Assembly: GCA_014084085.1 (NCBI GenBank)
Contig: NPFB01000092.1
Location: forward strand, 1 to 13,826
Origin: Hondaea fermentalgiana
Lineage: Eukaryota; Sar; Bigyra; Thraustochytrida; Thraustochytriidae
DNA length: 13,826 bases
Direction of reading: 5' to 3'
Position numbers and translations under genes: made by a program. Below the pieces are notes generated by a model. It did not search any database, was not told the DNA's origin, and saw only the letters and a list, made by a program, of their open reading frames with translations. This document shows positions 1 to 8,087 of the stretch, one piece after another (the stretch's first letter is position 1; the number at the start of each line of letters is the position of its first letter).

Positions 1-464
1 CAGGCCGCGGCCCCGCGCCCGCCGCGGGCGCGCAGACAGGCAGATCGACACGCGCGCACGCAGGCACGGGCGCGCAGGCCGCGCCGCGCGCGGAGCGAAG
101 CGGCGCGGTTCAAACCGAGGTTTCAAACGCAGCTCGAGAAGCCTCCTTCTTCGCGACGTACGCGCGCGAGGCGGACGCGCAGAACCGCAACGCCGCGGGC
201 GCCGTCGCCGTCGCGGAGCGCGCGTGCGGGCACGCGCGGCGGGAGCGCGGAGGCCGGCAGCGGGCGGCGCGCAGAGCGCGCGCTTTTGCGCGCGGAGAGG
301 GCCCTTGCTTGCGCGCGCGGGAAGCGGCGCGGGCGTTTCGTCTCGTCGCGTTGCGATTCATTTCATTGCGTCGCCGTGACGGAGGAGGGCGCGGAGAAGG
401 ACGCCGAGAAGGACGCCGAGGAGGGGGACGCCGAGGGCGCGGAGGAGACGTCGAGGGCGGCGAC
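1..464. other. GC-rich 5' flank of the acylated protein gene
   Basis: No gene is supported here. The stretch is extremely rich in G, C and CpG, with repeated GCGCG-type strings, so all frames stay open by composition. In the frame of the downstream gene there is no ATG before 465. The region probably holds the promoter and 5' leader of that gene. No TATA-like element is visible. Confidence 0.5.
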
Positions 465-1817
465 ATGGGGTGCACGAGCTCGAAGGCGCTCCGCGCGCGC
501 GAGGAGCGCAGGGCAGAGGGCGGCGCCGGCAAGGGCGAGGCGCACGAAGTCGAGGCGCACCGTGACGACGAGGGCGACGCCGCCGCGGCCAGGGCCAAGC
601 GGGGCGGCGCCGGCGCGGAGAAGGCGCCGCCGGAGACGCCCGAGTCGCCCGGCACTGCACAGGAGCGCGGCCCCGCGGAGAGCGTCGACCCGGCCGAGGA
701 GAGCAGCTCGGGAGAGGAGTCCTGCGATGTCGAAGAGCTGGCACGAACCGGCGCAGAGGCAGCAGAGCAGGAAGAAAAGGCTGCCGCGGAAAAGGAGCCC
801 GAAAAGGGGCTCGTCGAGGTGGAGACCCTGGGCGAGAGCCATCCCGGGAACGAAGCCCAGGCTGTGAACGAAGGCCAGGCCGGGAGCGAAAGCCAGGTCG
901 GGGGCGAAAGCCAGGCCGGGGGCGAAGGAGAGGCCAAGACGAAGAAGAATCACGGACTGCAGGTTGACACCGGCAAGCCCGATCGTGGCACGGACCCCTC
1001 AGTTTCCGCAAGCAAGGATCACGTGGAAGATGCACAAGAAGAAGAAGAAGAAAAGGAAAAGGACCAAAACCTTGATCAGACAGCAAAGACGCCCAAGACT
1101 GGCGACAAGATCGTCCGTGTTCTGCAAGCAGGAGAAGCCGAGGTAGCCGAGGCGCTGCGCAAAGGCGACGACAAAATTGCTCGATGGTTGATCCCTCCTA
1201 CGCCAACCAGTGTTGCGAGCGATCACTTTCGATCGACCAGAGCGCTCGGCGACAACGACGACACCTGGAGCGTCTCCTCGCGCAAGACGGCTCCCATCGT
1301 GGTGAATTCCTCGACCATTGGGCTGGATGCATTTGCTGATTGGCTGCTGCCTGGCGCGCAGACGAGCAGGAGTGCACGAACGTCGCGTAGCAATACGAGC
1401 GTCTCTGCGCGGAGGATGTCTCAGCAACGTCGCGCGGACCGCAGTCGCAGTGAGCGTCTGCAATCGAAACAGCGAAGAACAAATCATACCGAGGAACCTG
1501 TCCTCACTGCGGACTTTGTTCTCGATGACTTTAAAAGCATCTTTGCGAGTTTGCGCAAGCTTGGAAATGTGGACCTTGGGAATGCTCAACATGCGTTCAA
1601 GTTGCCGGGATCCACGGGAATGACGAACGCGGACGCGACGCCCTCACGAAAGTCTTCCTCCTCGGATGTGTCGGGCTCGAGCTCGAATGGTCGATTGAAA
1701 CGAGGCCGCGTGCCCTCGCTCGCGGACGAGGACTTTCACATGCGTTTCTCCACGGACGATGAGGAGGCTCCCAAATCAGCCTCTTCGTACTCGTTCCGTG
1801 ACATGGTTTCGAGTTGA
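465..1817 (+). CDS. Hypothetical low-complexity protein with N-myristoylation/palmitoylation signal
   Basis: This encodes 450 residues that I do not recognise as a family. The start at 465 is the first in-frame ATG. It has G at +4, and the protein opens MGCTSSK: Gly2 for N-myristoylation, Ser6-Lys7 matching the myristoyl-transferase preference, and Cys3 for palmitoylation. This predicts attachment to the plasma membrane or endomembranes. Residues 10-125 are acidic and Ala/Glu-rich, and 127-156 are five 6-residue repeats of xGxExQ type. Residues 190-199 are an E/K run. The C-terminal half is Ser/Arg-rich and probably phosphorylated. Two similar hydrophobic patches stand out: ARWLIP (239-244) and ADWLLP (291-296). 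A short amphipathic helix is likely at 350-366 (DFVLDDFKSIFASLRKL). Most of the rest should be disordered. It converges with the beta-helix gene downstream. The acylation signal is clear; a scaffold or adaptor role is a guess. Confidence 0.75.
   Translation: MGCTSSKALRAREERRAEGGAGKGEAHEVEAHRDDEGDAAAARAKRGGAGAEKAPPETPESPGTAQERGPAESVDPAEESSSGEESCDVEELARTGAEAAEQEEKAAAEKEPEKGLVEVETLGESHPGNEAQAVNEGQAGSESQVGGESQAGGEGEAKTKKNHGLQVDTGKPDRGTDPSVSASKDHVEDAQEEEEEKEKDQNLDQTAKTPKTGDKIVRVLQAGEAEVAEALRKGDDKIARWLIPPTPTSVASDHFRSTRALGDNDDTWSVSSRKTAPIVVNSSTIGLDAFADWLLPGAQTSRSARTSRSNTSVSARRMSQQRRADRSRSERLQSKQRRTNHTEEPVLTADFVLDDFKSIFASLRKLGNVDLGNAQHAFKLPGSTGMTNADATPSRKSSSSDVSGSSSNGRLKRGRVPSLADEDFHMRFSTDDEEAPKSASSYSFRDMVSS
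843..932 (+). repeat. Five tandem 18-base units inside the acylated protein gene
   Basis: Five in-frame 18-base units encode PGNEAQ, AVNEGQ, AGSESQ, VGGESQ and AGGEGE. The core codons for Gly-x-Glu-x-Gln are kept while the flanks vary, which is typical of replication-slippage expansion in a disordered region. Copy number is likely to vary between strains. Confidence 0.8.
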
Positions 1818-2001
1818 AAAATCTGTATTCCTATCACGTCGAAAGCAAGCAACATGGTGGTAATCAGGACACCATGGTTTGCTTTGGTGCGATTCATCCT
1901 CTTCTTCTTACCTTCCTTTTTACTACATCAGTGGCTCGTCGTTTGGGCAGACACCGAAATGGAACATGTATATTTTGTCAAAAATCGAATCATTTTTTTA
2001 A
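1818..2001. other. Convergent 3' intergenic region
   Basis: These 184 bases separate two convergent stop codons and are clearly AT-richer than both genes. They should hold both 3' UTRs and polyadenylation sites. I see no canonical AATAAA on either strand. A T-run lies near 1994-2000. Confidence 0.4.
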
Positions 2002-3423
2002 TCATTCATATAAAAGGTCCCAGCCAAGAAAGTCCTCAATGATTTGGCGTGCAAGGAGCAGAGGAAGATCTTGCGACGACCTGGCAGCAAGAGCTCCTCC
2101 GGAAGCAGGCTCCGAATATTCTTCCCTCTCCTGCTTGCGACGGACGGAAGAGGCGATGAGGTAAGCAAAGGTGTGCATGGACTTGCAGACGAGAAACTGC
2201 GCCAAACGAACCTCCTCCTCGCGCTCTTGAATGTACACGTTATTGCCTCTGAGAGCCAGGTTGTGAGCAAGACGCCGCGAACCTTCTGCGTCAATGTGCA
2301 CTCGAGGAGTCCCCTTGATGAAAATCGCACCGCCAAACGAGGTCCCTCGTCGGCCTTGGGGGAAACCCCATTCGTGCATACCACCTGGGCCGTGCTGGCT
2401 CTCGTTGGCACTGAAAATGCAGTCCCGAATGGATACCTCTGTACCATTGAGCACGCAAATTGCACCACCAAAGGCACCGCCACCTCCGCCAGCAGACCCG
2501 GTGCGGGCTCCGGCGCGACCCCCATCACCAGCGCCAAAGCCACCTTTTCCAGGGACCCCAACGCGATCCCATCCGCTCATGGTTTTGCCTCCAGCGCCTC
2601 CCCCGCCGCCACCCCAGAGACCATTGCCACCATCGGTGCCATAGTCGCCTTGGGACGCACCGCCACCGCCGCCAAAAGCAGCCACGTGATCTTTACCAGA
2701 CTGAGATTGGCTCGCGTTTGCACCTCTGTCGGCAAGAGCAGCGGCCCCAGATCCTCCGCCGATGCCACCACCTGCGCCGCCGTGACCTGTAAAACGTCCA
2801 CGATTTGGAAAGGCATCTCCACCTGCGCCTCCACGAGCGAGATTGTTTTTCAGAACGCACTGCTCGAGGAAGATGGACCCACGCGATCCGCAAAAGATGG
2901 CGCCTCCGCAAGCGCCTTGACCGCCACCGCCGCCGCCGGAACCGCCAGTGTCGCTGCCAGGTCGGCCCATCTGGCCAATGGACCTGCAGCCGACAATCTG
3001 GCATCCTTCCATGCGAAGGATGCCGCCTTCGAGGACCGTAATGGCGCCCCCGAAGCAGCCGTCCGCCTCGCCATTGCGGAGCGTCAGGCTCCGGATGCTC
3101 AGCTCGCCGCCGTCAACCTTGAAGAAGGAGAACTTTCGTGGCGCCGGAACGCCGGCGTTGCCTCGCCTCAGCGTGGACCTGTTGCCGATCACCACAAGGT
3201 GCTTGCCACGGGGGATCTCGACGAGCCACCCGCCGTCGCCCTCTTCGCCCTCCTCGAAGCTGTTCTCGCTCACGAGGTAGTCTTCGTTGAGCTCCAGCAC
3301 GAGCCGCGCAGTGCATGGCCCCTCCCGCGCCCATGCCCGGAGTCTGTGCGAGAGCGAGTCGGCCTCGCTCGCCGCGGCGGCGATCTCCTCGCACGCCTCC
3401 GCGCGGTCCACGTCCTCGCTCAT
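2002..3423 (-). CDS. Glycine-rich right-handed beta-helix protein (pectate-lyase/Pmp-like fold)
   Basis: This encodes 473 residues. Four GGAI motifs (near 125, 173, 319 and 364) precede strands such as VLNGTEVSIRDCIFSAN. This is the rung pattern of right-handed parallel beta-helices, as in Pmp/adhesin-type repeats and pectate-lyase-like folds. Residues 156-318 are a glycine-rich insertion (runs of 5-6 Gly) between rungs, probably one long loop. The N-terminal 60 residues are acidic and helical. The C-terminal tail from about 404 is helical, ending with LPLLLARQIIEDFLG. No catalytic signature is evident. The start at 3423 is chosen for its strong context (GCCATGA). An in-frame ATG at 3546 has a weaker context and would add 41 basic residues. 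No signal peptide is seen with the 3423 start, so a cytosolic location is expected, which is odd for this fold. The opposite strand also carries a long open frame, but only this strand gives a coherent fold. Confidence 0.75.
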   Translation of the reverse strand: MSEDVDRAEACEEIAAAASEADSLSHRLRAWAREGPCTARLVLELNEDYLVSENSFEEGEEGDGGWLVEIPRGKHLVVIGNRSTLRRGNAGVPAPRKFSFFKVDGGELSIRSLTLRNGEADGCFGGAITVLEGGILRMEGCQIVGCRSIGQMGRPGSDTGGSGGGGGGQGACGGAIFCGSRGSIFLEQCVLKNNLARGGAGGDAFPNRGRFTGHGGAGGGIGGGSGAAALADRGANASQSQSGKDHVAAFGGGGGASQGDYGTDGGNGLWGGGGGGAGGKTMSGWDRVGVPGKGGFGAGDGGRAGARTGSAGGGGGAFGGAICVLNGTEVSIRDCIFSANESQHGPGGMHEWGFPQGRRGTSFGGAIFIKGTPRVHIDAEGSRRLAHNLALRGNNVYIQEREEEVRLAQFLVCKSMHTFAYLIASSVRRKQEREEYSEPASGGALAARSSQDLPLLLARQIIEDFLGWDLLYE

Positions 3424-3572
3424 GGCGCCCGCCCCACGCGGCGTCCGTCCTCGCCGCGCCGCCTGCGCTCGAGCACGGACTGTGGTTTGTGATTTGAGAA
3501 GCCTCTCGGGGCAGACGAAGCACTTGACCTTGACTCTTGTGATCATTCACTGTCAATCCGAGTCGTCCATTC

Positions 3573-3588
3573 GTAGGCCTAGGCCTAC
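3573..3588. promoter_or_regulatory. Perfect palindrome GTAGGCCTAGGCCTAC, candidate promoter element
   Basis: This is a 16-base perfect palindrome built from two AGGCCT units, about 150 bases upstream of the beta-helix start. A related AGGCCCT/AGGCCT string occurs in the divergent kinase promoter at 7892-7914. Occurrence only in presumed promoter regions suggests a protein-binding site. The function is inferred. Confidence 0.45.
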
Positions 3589-3644
3589 ATTCCTTCATTT
3601 CATTCTTCATTCCTTCGTTCATTACTTCCTTCATTCATTCATTC
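3589..3644. repeat. Imperfect ATTC microsatellite tract
   Basis: This is a 56-base pyrimidine-rich tract of ATTC/TTCC/TTCA units, ending in three clean ATTC copies. It lies directly next to the GC palindrome, upstream of the beta-helix gene. On the transcribed (minus) strand of that gene it reads as GAAT/GGAA units. Confidence 0.75.
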
Positions 3645-4422
3645 AGAGGCCGTGCTCGCGGACAGCAATCAGGAGAGGAACGGCCGAAGGCAGGACTTTG
3701 CTGGCCTCGATGGCCGTGGGGAAAAAGAGGCGGTTTGCATTTTCACAAGGCTGGCTGCCTGCGAGGCTGCATCTCCGTCAGCACCGTCACTCGTATCGAA
3801 GACAAGAGACAAGGGGACGGACGCGCGTCGAGTTGATGGTGGGAAATCAAGTCTGAGATGGGAAGGTATGAGTTTGCAGCCAGGCTCGAAGGCGTGTACA
3901 TTAGAGCGAGAAGAAGCCGCCGCGGCAGATACAGAAGAAATGAATTCAAGTAGCTGTCATCACGAAAGTATAGAATGCGTCCTCTGCAGGAAAGGAAGCC
4001 CTTTCGACGCGCTCAGCGTTGTGTGGAAAGGTCTCCACAGTCTCTGATTCTATCGAGCAAGAGCCTGATCGTTCTCACTCTCGGAAGCTCGGACTCTAAA
4101 ATCTAAGACAGTGAAAGCGGAGAGCTCTTTACGATGCAAGTATTTGCTGCAGAACGATCGAAGAAAATTACTCAATTGACTCTTGCCTTGCAGCTGAGGA
4201 CAGTTATGCTCGTCTCTTCTTTCCATTCAAGTAAAGTATTGCTTACCAGAGGTATTCTCAGACCCCGAACGTGACGTAAATGTAAAACGATATAACAAAT
4301 TGAATTTCTTTCGGAGTTGCACGTCTCCGATTGCTCGACGAGGGAAGCAACGCTTTTGAATGGTCATGGTTTTTAAGAATCGGAGAGGAAGACCACGACA
4401 TCTGGGAATGGCAGTATTTTGA

Positions 4423-7400
4423 TCAAGAAACGCTGCCACGGAATCTTGCATTTGCGTCTCTGGCGACAGAAAGTGACGGAAAACGCTCACAGGTGCGCTG
4501 CACGGCCTCTTCGGCGCCTTGCTCTTGGAGCATTGCCTTGACGGACGCGTTGGAAGCGAGGCTCGAAAGTACCCCGCACGCTTTCTCTTGCACTTTTTCA
4601 CTTCTGGAATGTGTGCGCATGACCGCGAGGATTTCTTTGCCGACCTCGAGCTCTTGCCCGAGGATGACACAGTTGCGGTCATTATTAGCTGCGAGACTCC
4701 AAAGCGCCGCACAGGCGTAGATTTGAACGCTTTCGCTTACGAGATGCTCGCGCATGGCCGCGGCGATCTCCGTGCCGACTCTGAGCTCTTGCCCGAGGAT
4801 CACTTTATTGCGAATATTCTGTGCCGCGAGATTCTGAAGCGCTGCGCAGGCATTAATTTGGATACTTTCATTTGTGAGATGCTCGCGCATGGCCGCGGCA
4901 ATGTCTGTACCGACCCTGAGCTCCTGCCCGAGAATGATCTTGTTGCGATCGTTGGCTGCGAGACACCAAAGAACGCCGCATGCTTTCTCCTGCACGCCTT
5001 CCCCTTGAGGATGTGCGCGCATGGCCGCGACGATTTCCTTTCCAACGTTGAGCTCTTGTCCCAGGATCACACAATTCTGATCGTTGTCAGCGAGATTCAA
5101 AAGTGCTGCGCAAGCATTTGCTTGTAAGATTTCGTGCGTGGGATGCTCACGCATGGCTGCGGCGATCTCCTTGCCGACCTTGAGCTCTTGCCCAAGAATC
5201 GCACAGTTTAGATTGTTATCAGCGAGACACCCAAGAAGCAGGCATGCGACATTTTGAACAGCTGCGTTCTCGCGATGCTCGCGCATGGCCGCAACGATAT
5301 CCTCGCTGACCTTTAGCTCCTGAACAAGGACTGCTCTGTTGCTGTCGTTGGCTGCGATACACCCGAGTGCCGAGCATGCTTTCTCTTGCAAAGTTCCACT
5401 CCCGGGGTGTGCACGCATGGCCGCGGTGATCTCCTTACCGACCTTGAGCTCTTGACCAAAGATCACACAATTGCGGTCGTTGACTGCGAGACACGCAAGC
5501 GTTGAGCAGGCAGTGACCTGCACAGCTTCGTTTGTAGTATGCTCGCGCATGGCTGCGGTAATTTCTCTGCCAACTCCGAGCTCTTGCCCGAGGATGACCA
5601 TGTTGCGGTCGTTAAACACTGCGAGATTCCAAAGCGCTGCGCAGGCATTGATCTGGACGCTTTCGTTCGTGAGATGTTCGCGCATGGCCGCAACGATTTC
5701 GTTGCCGACATTGAGCTCCTGCCCGAGAATCGCCTGGTTGCAGTCAGATAAAGCAACGAGGTTGGAAACAGCTCGGCATGCGTGAGTTTGCACGCTCTCG
5801 CTTGGGCGATGCGCGCGCATGGCCGCGACAATTTCCTTGCCAACCTGCAATTCTTGTCCTAGGATCTCACAGTTGCGGCTACTGCCGTACGAAGCAGCTA
5901 TAACAAACCCACAAGCTGCTGCTTGGAGATCTTCATGATCGCGAAACGCTTGAAACATTTCGATTGCAATACTGCCAAGGCCATGCTCTTGAATGGCCGC
6001 GGCACGAAACGAGGCACCTGATGATCCGGACAGTACGAAGCGAAGTACCCAAAACACTTTTGCAAGAATGCCGGGATCCGTGCTGTGCTCCAGGATCCGT
6101 TTTATGCTCACAAGTATCCCTCGCGAAAGAGCCTTCGCACGCAATGTATCACCATTCTTGGCATCATATTCCTGCTCGAAGACATCGCTAAGTGTGTCCA
6201 ACGTGCGCGTAAGATTTCCCGTCTCCTCGGACAATTCGCGAATAAGACCTTGCACAAGCTCGATGCTGGGATCTTCGACGCCGTTTCGACCGCCGCGACT
6301 TCGAGAAAACACTGACACCAGGCCACGAATGAGTCGCGTTGACCGACGAGAATTGGTGCGACCTTCGAGAGTCCTGAGAATATCGGAAGCACGTGGGCGG
6401 TCTTGTGGATCATGCTTCCAGCACCTTTCCATCAACGAGGCAATCCACAGATGACTCCCAATATCATCAGTAATGACGGGTCGCTCTCCGTTAAGCACTC
6501 GAGTCTCTAGATCTGAGACGGAAGGAGCATTCTCTTCAAATGGAGATTTGCCATGGTAAACTTCCCACATGACAATGCCAAAAGCGTAGATGTCCGCGCG
6601 CGTTGTCCATCGGGCAGGCGCCTGTAAAACTTCGGGTGCCATGTAGGCCGAGGTGCCAACCGATGAGACAGTATCGGCGATGCTGTTGCTAGCCTCGTCC
6701 TGCGTGGCGTGCCCGTAATTTGCTAGCTTGACAAGACCAAGATCGCGGCTCAGCAGAATATTGGATGGCTTGAGGTCTCGATGGACGATCAAATTGCTGT
6801 GAAGGTACTCGAGGCCGCGAGCGACACCTCGTAGAACAGCTTTTTGGTCGTCAGGATTCATGGACGACGCTGCGTCAGCCTTAAACATGAACAAGAGATT
6901 CTCGAGCGACATGTCGCACTTGTCCATGACGAGATGGAAGCTGTTCTCAATGATACAGGTTCCAAGCAGACAGACAATGTTGGCATGCTCGAGGCCACGC
7001 CAGCTCGCTGCTTCACGCATGAGTGCTTGTTGCTCATGCAATTGCATGCGACGACCATTTGGCTTGGCGCGTTTGATTGCCGTCTCTACTTCCGATTCAT
7101 CATCACGCCGGAAAACGCCAAGGACAACTTGGCCGAAATGACCTTCACCGAGAACCTGCAAAGGGGCCTTAATAAAGACTCGATCGCTGCTGAGCGAAGC
7201 GGCCTCAAGCTCTTCTGCGTGAAGGAGGCTGAGGGTAAGGCGTTCCAGAGCTTGACGATTAGAGCGAGAGCCGATTTGGCCCTCGAGAACCGCGTCTATG
7301 TCGATGTCGGGGTTTTCTTGAAGAAGCGAGATGACCTCTTCAGGGTCGTTGTCAAGTAGCTGACGCTCTTGCAGCATCTCGAGCACATGAATAAGATCAT

Positions 7401-7833
7401 TTCTTGCATCTTCGTCGTCTTTTGCCTCTTCGGCAAGCGCCTCGTCTTCGTGGTCTTGTTGCGTTCCTGAAAGCTGGTGCAGCTGCAGATCAAGTTGACA
7501 GAGTTGAAGACATGTTTGAAGATGGTGCTCGGCTTCGGTCAGCGCTTGACGAATGGCTTTGGCCTGGAGAAGGAGACGAGCCTTTGCAGCGAGGCCTCGG
7601 CGCGCATTGTCGCCAAAGTAAGGCTTCAGAAGGTCAAGAAGGTCGCGCAGCTCCGCTTCGAGCTGAGTCGCGTCTATGTCCGCATCGTGCAGCTGCTCGA
7701 GGTGAGAGGCCAAGCGCTCAAGCACGGTCTTAAGATGCGCTGTCTTTCGCTTGCAGGCCACCGCATCCTCCAGCAGGGATGCGCCGTCCCGCGCCAGCTG
7801 CAGCACGAGCGCTGCGCCGGAGAACGTGTCCAT
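4423..7833 (-). CDS. MLKL/HeLo-like N-terminus, TKL-type (pseudo)kinase and armadillo-repeat protein
   Basis: This encodes 1136 residues. Residues 1-120 form a helical bundle whose heptad-like Leu pattern resembles the N-terminal domain of MLKL/HeLo proteins. Residues 125-215 are an acidic helical linker. The kinase domain spans about 222-490: glycine loop GEGHFGQV (229-236), Lys254 in TAIK, a candidate alpha-C Glu274, HRD 351-353 with KPSN, APE 399-401, DIYAFG and a C-lobe Arg in PQDRPRAS. Where DFG is expected, residues 372-374 read NYG, so the metal-binding Asp is Asn. Activity may be reduced or lost. Residues 500-650 are helical, with degenerate armadillo-like units. Ten units of 44-45 residues follow (653-1096), then a short tail. 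No frameshift is seen. The gene faces a broken paralogue across 254 bases. In the MLKL family such bundles act on membranes when released by the kinase module. Applying that here is inference. Confidence 0.85.
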   Translation of the reverse strand: MDTFSGAALVLQLARDGASLLEDAVACKRKTAHLKTVLERLASHLEQLHDADIDATQLEAELRDLLDLLKPYFGDNARRGLAAKARLLLQAKAIRQALTEAEHHLQTCLQLCQLDLQLHQLSGTQQDHEDEALAEEAKDDEDARNDLIHVLEMLQERQLLDNDPEEVISLLQENPDIDIDAVLEGQIGSRSNRQALERLTLSLLHAEELEAASLSSDRVFIKAPLQVLGEGHFGQVVLGVFRRDDESEVETAIKRAKPNGRRMQLHEQQALMREAASWRGLEHANIVCLLGTCIIENSFHLVMDKCDMSLENLLFMFKADAASSMNPDDQKAVLRGVARGLEYLHSNLIVHRDLKPSNILLSRDLGLVKLANYGHATQDEASNSIADTVSSVGTSAYMAPEVLQAPARWTTRADIYAFGIVMWEVYHGKSPFEENAPSVSDLETRVLNGERPVITDDIGSHLWIASLMERCWKHDPQDRPRASDILRTLEGRTNSRRSTRLIRGLVSVFSRSRGGRNGVEDPSIELVQGLIRELSEETGNLTRTLDTLSDVFEQEYDAKNGDTLRAKALSRGILVSIKRILEHSTDPGILAKVFWVLRFVLSGSSGASFRAAAIQEHGLGSIAIEMFQAFRDHEDLQAAACGFVIAASYGSSRNCEILGQELQVGKEIVAAMRAHRPSESVQTHACRAVSNLVALSDCNQAILGQELNVGNEIVAAMREHLTNESVQINACAALWNLAVFNDRNMVILGQELGVGREITAAMREHTTNEAVQVTACSTLACLAVNDRNCVIFGQELKVGKEITAAMRAHPGSGTLQEKACSALGCIAANDSNRAVLVQELKVSEDIVAAMREHRENAAVQNVACLLLGCLADNNLNCAILGQELKVGKEIAAAMREHPTHEILQANACAALLNLADNDQNCVILGQELNVGKEIVAAMRAHPQGEGVQEKACGVLWCLAANDRNKIILGQELRVGTDIAAAMREHLTNESIQINACAALQNLAAQNIRNKVILGQELRVGTEIAAAMREHLVSESVQIYACAALWSLAANNDRNCVILGQELEVGKEILAVMRTHSRSEKVQEKACGVLSSLASNASVKAMLQEQGAEEAVQRTCERFPSLSVARDANARFRGSVS
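4546..5877 (-). repeat. Ten tandem armadillo units of 132-135 bases
   Basis: Ten consecutive units encode about 44 residues each, with consensus RNxxILGQELKVGKEI followed by AAMREHxxxExVQxxACxALxxLAxND. The ILGQEL and AAMR blocks are nearly invariant, while the residues after REH vary. Similarity is strong at the nucleotide level, pointing to recent expansion or gene conversion. Confidence 0.85.
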
Positions 7834-8087
7834 TGGATGAAGTTCCGCCTTCGTTTGGTGATTGTTCCTTTCTCCTCTCTTGCCCTTTTACTAAGGCCCT
7901 AGGCCCTAGGCCTAATGCGTAAACGCGTGATGAAAAGCCGCCTTTCATCATCAGCGGTGACCAAGGGGTGTGCACTAGGTATTTGATAAGCAAAATACTA
8001 CAAGTGCTGTACTTGGCCGAACAAGTGAGTGGGCTTGCGTAGCACGTGCCGTCAGGACAAACCAGCATCCAGAGAAAAGGAGAGACG
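7834..8087. promoter_or_regulatory. Divergent promoter region of the kinase pair
   Basis: These 254 bases lie between two divergent start codons and so must contain both promoters and both 5' leaders. Next to the minus-strand gene is a pyrimidine-rich stretch (plus strand 7866-7890), followed by the AGGCC(C)T string. No clear TATA box is visible. Confidence 0.6.
7892..7914. promoter_or_regulatory. AGGCCCT/AGGCCT repeat motif in divergent promoter
   Basis: Three consecutive units, two AGGCCCT and one AGGCCT, lie 59 bases from the minus-strand start codon and about 174 bases from the plus-strand one. The motif resembles the 16-base palindrome at 3573-3588. It may be a shared transcription-factor site; this is inferred from recurrence only. 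Confidence 0.45.

Larger units (their letters stand above)
3424..4422. other. Intergenic region with no convincing gene
   Basis: About 1 kb separates the beta-helix gene start from the stop of the armadillo kinase gene. Its first part should be the promoter of the beta-helix gene (minus strand) and its last part the 3' UTR of the kinase gene. It contains a 16-base GC palindrome and an ATTC-type tract, listed separately. Short open frames on the plus strand (for example 48 codons at 3710-3856, basic) lack good start context and any recognisable motif. Composition drops towards AT beyond about 4050, as expected of a 3' UTR or spacer. Confidence 0.5.

Noticed and set aside
110..937. Minus-strand frames opposite the acylated protein gene
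   Set aside because: They are kept open by very high GC content. The products are Ser/Ala/Pro/Arg repeats without motifs.
2044..3492. Long plus-strand open frame (482 codons) opposite the beta-helix gene
   Set aside because: Its Ala/Thr/Pro-rich product is the antisense shadow of glycine codons. The minus strand shows GGAI rungs and a coherent fold.
3710..3856. 48-codon basic open frame in the 1-kb intergenic region
   Set aside because: It has poor start context and no recognisable motif. I compared it with small ribosomal proteins such as eL39 and saw no resemblance.
4227..4712. Minus-strand ORF overlapping the end of the armadillo array
   Set aside because: It is an alternate-frame reading of the repeats. 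Similar shadow products appear opposite and beside every armadillo unit.
4546..5877. Regular repeats considered as a CRISPR or satellite array
   Set aside because: The units are in-frame coding armadillo repeats without spacers.
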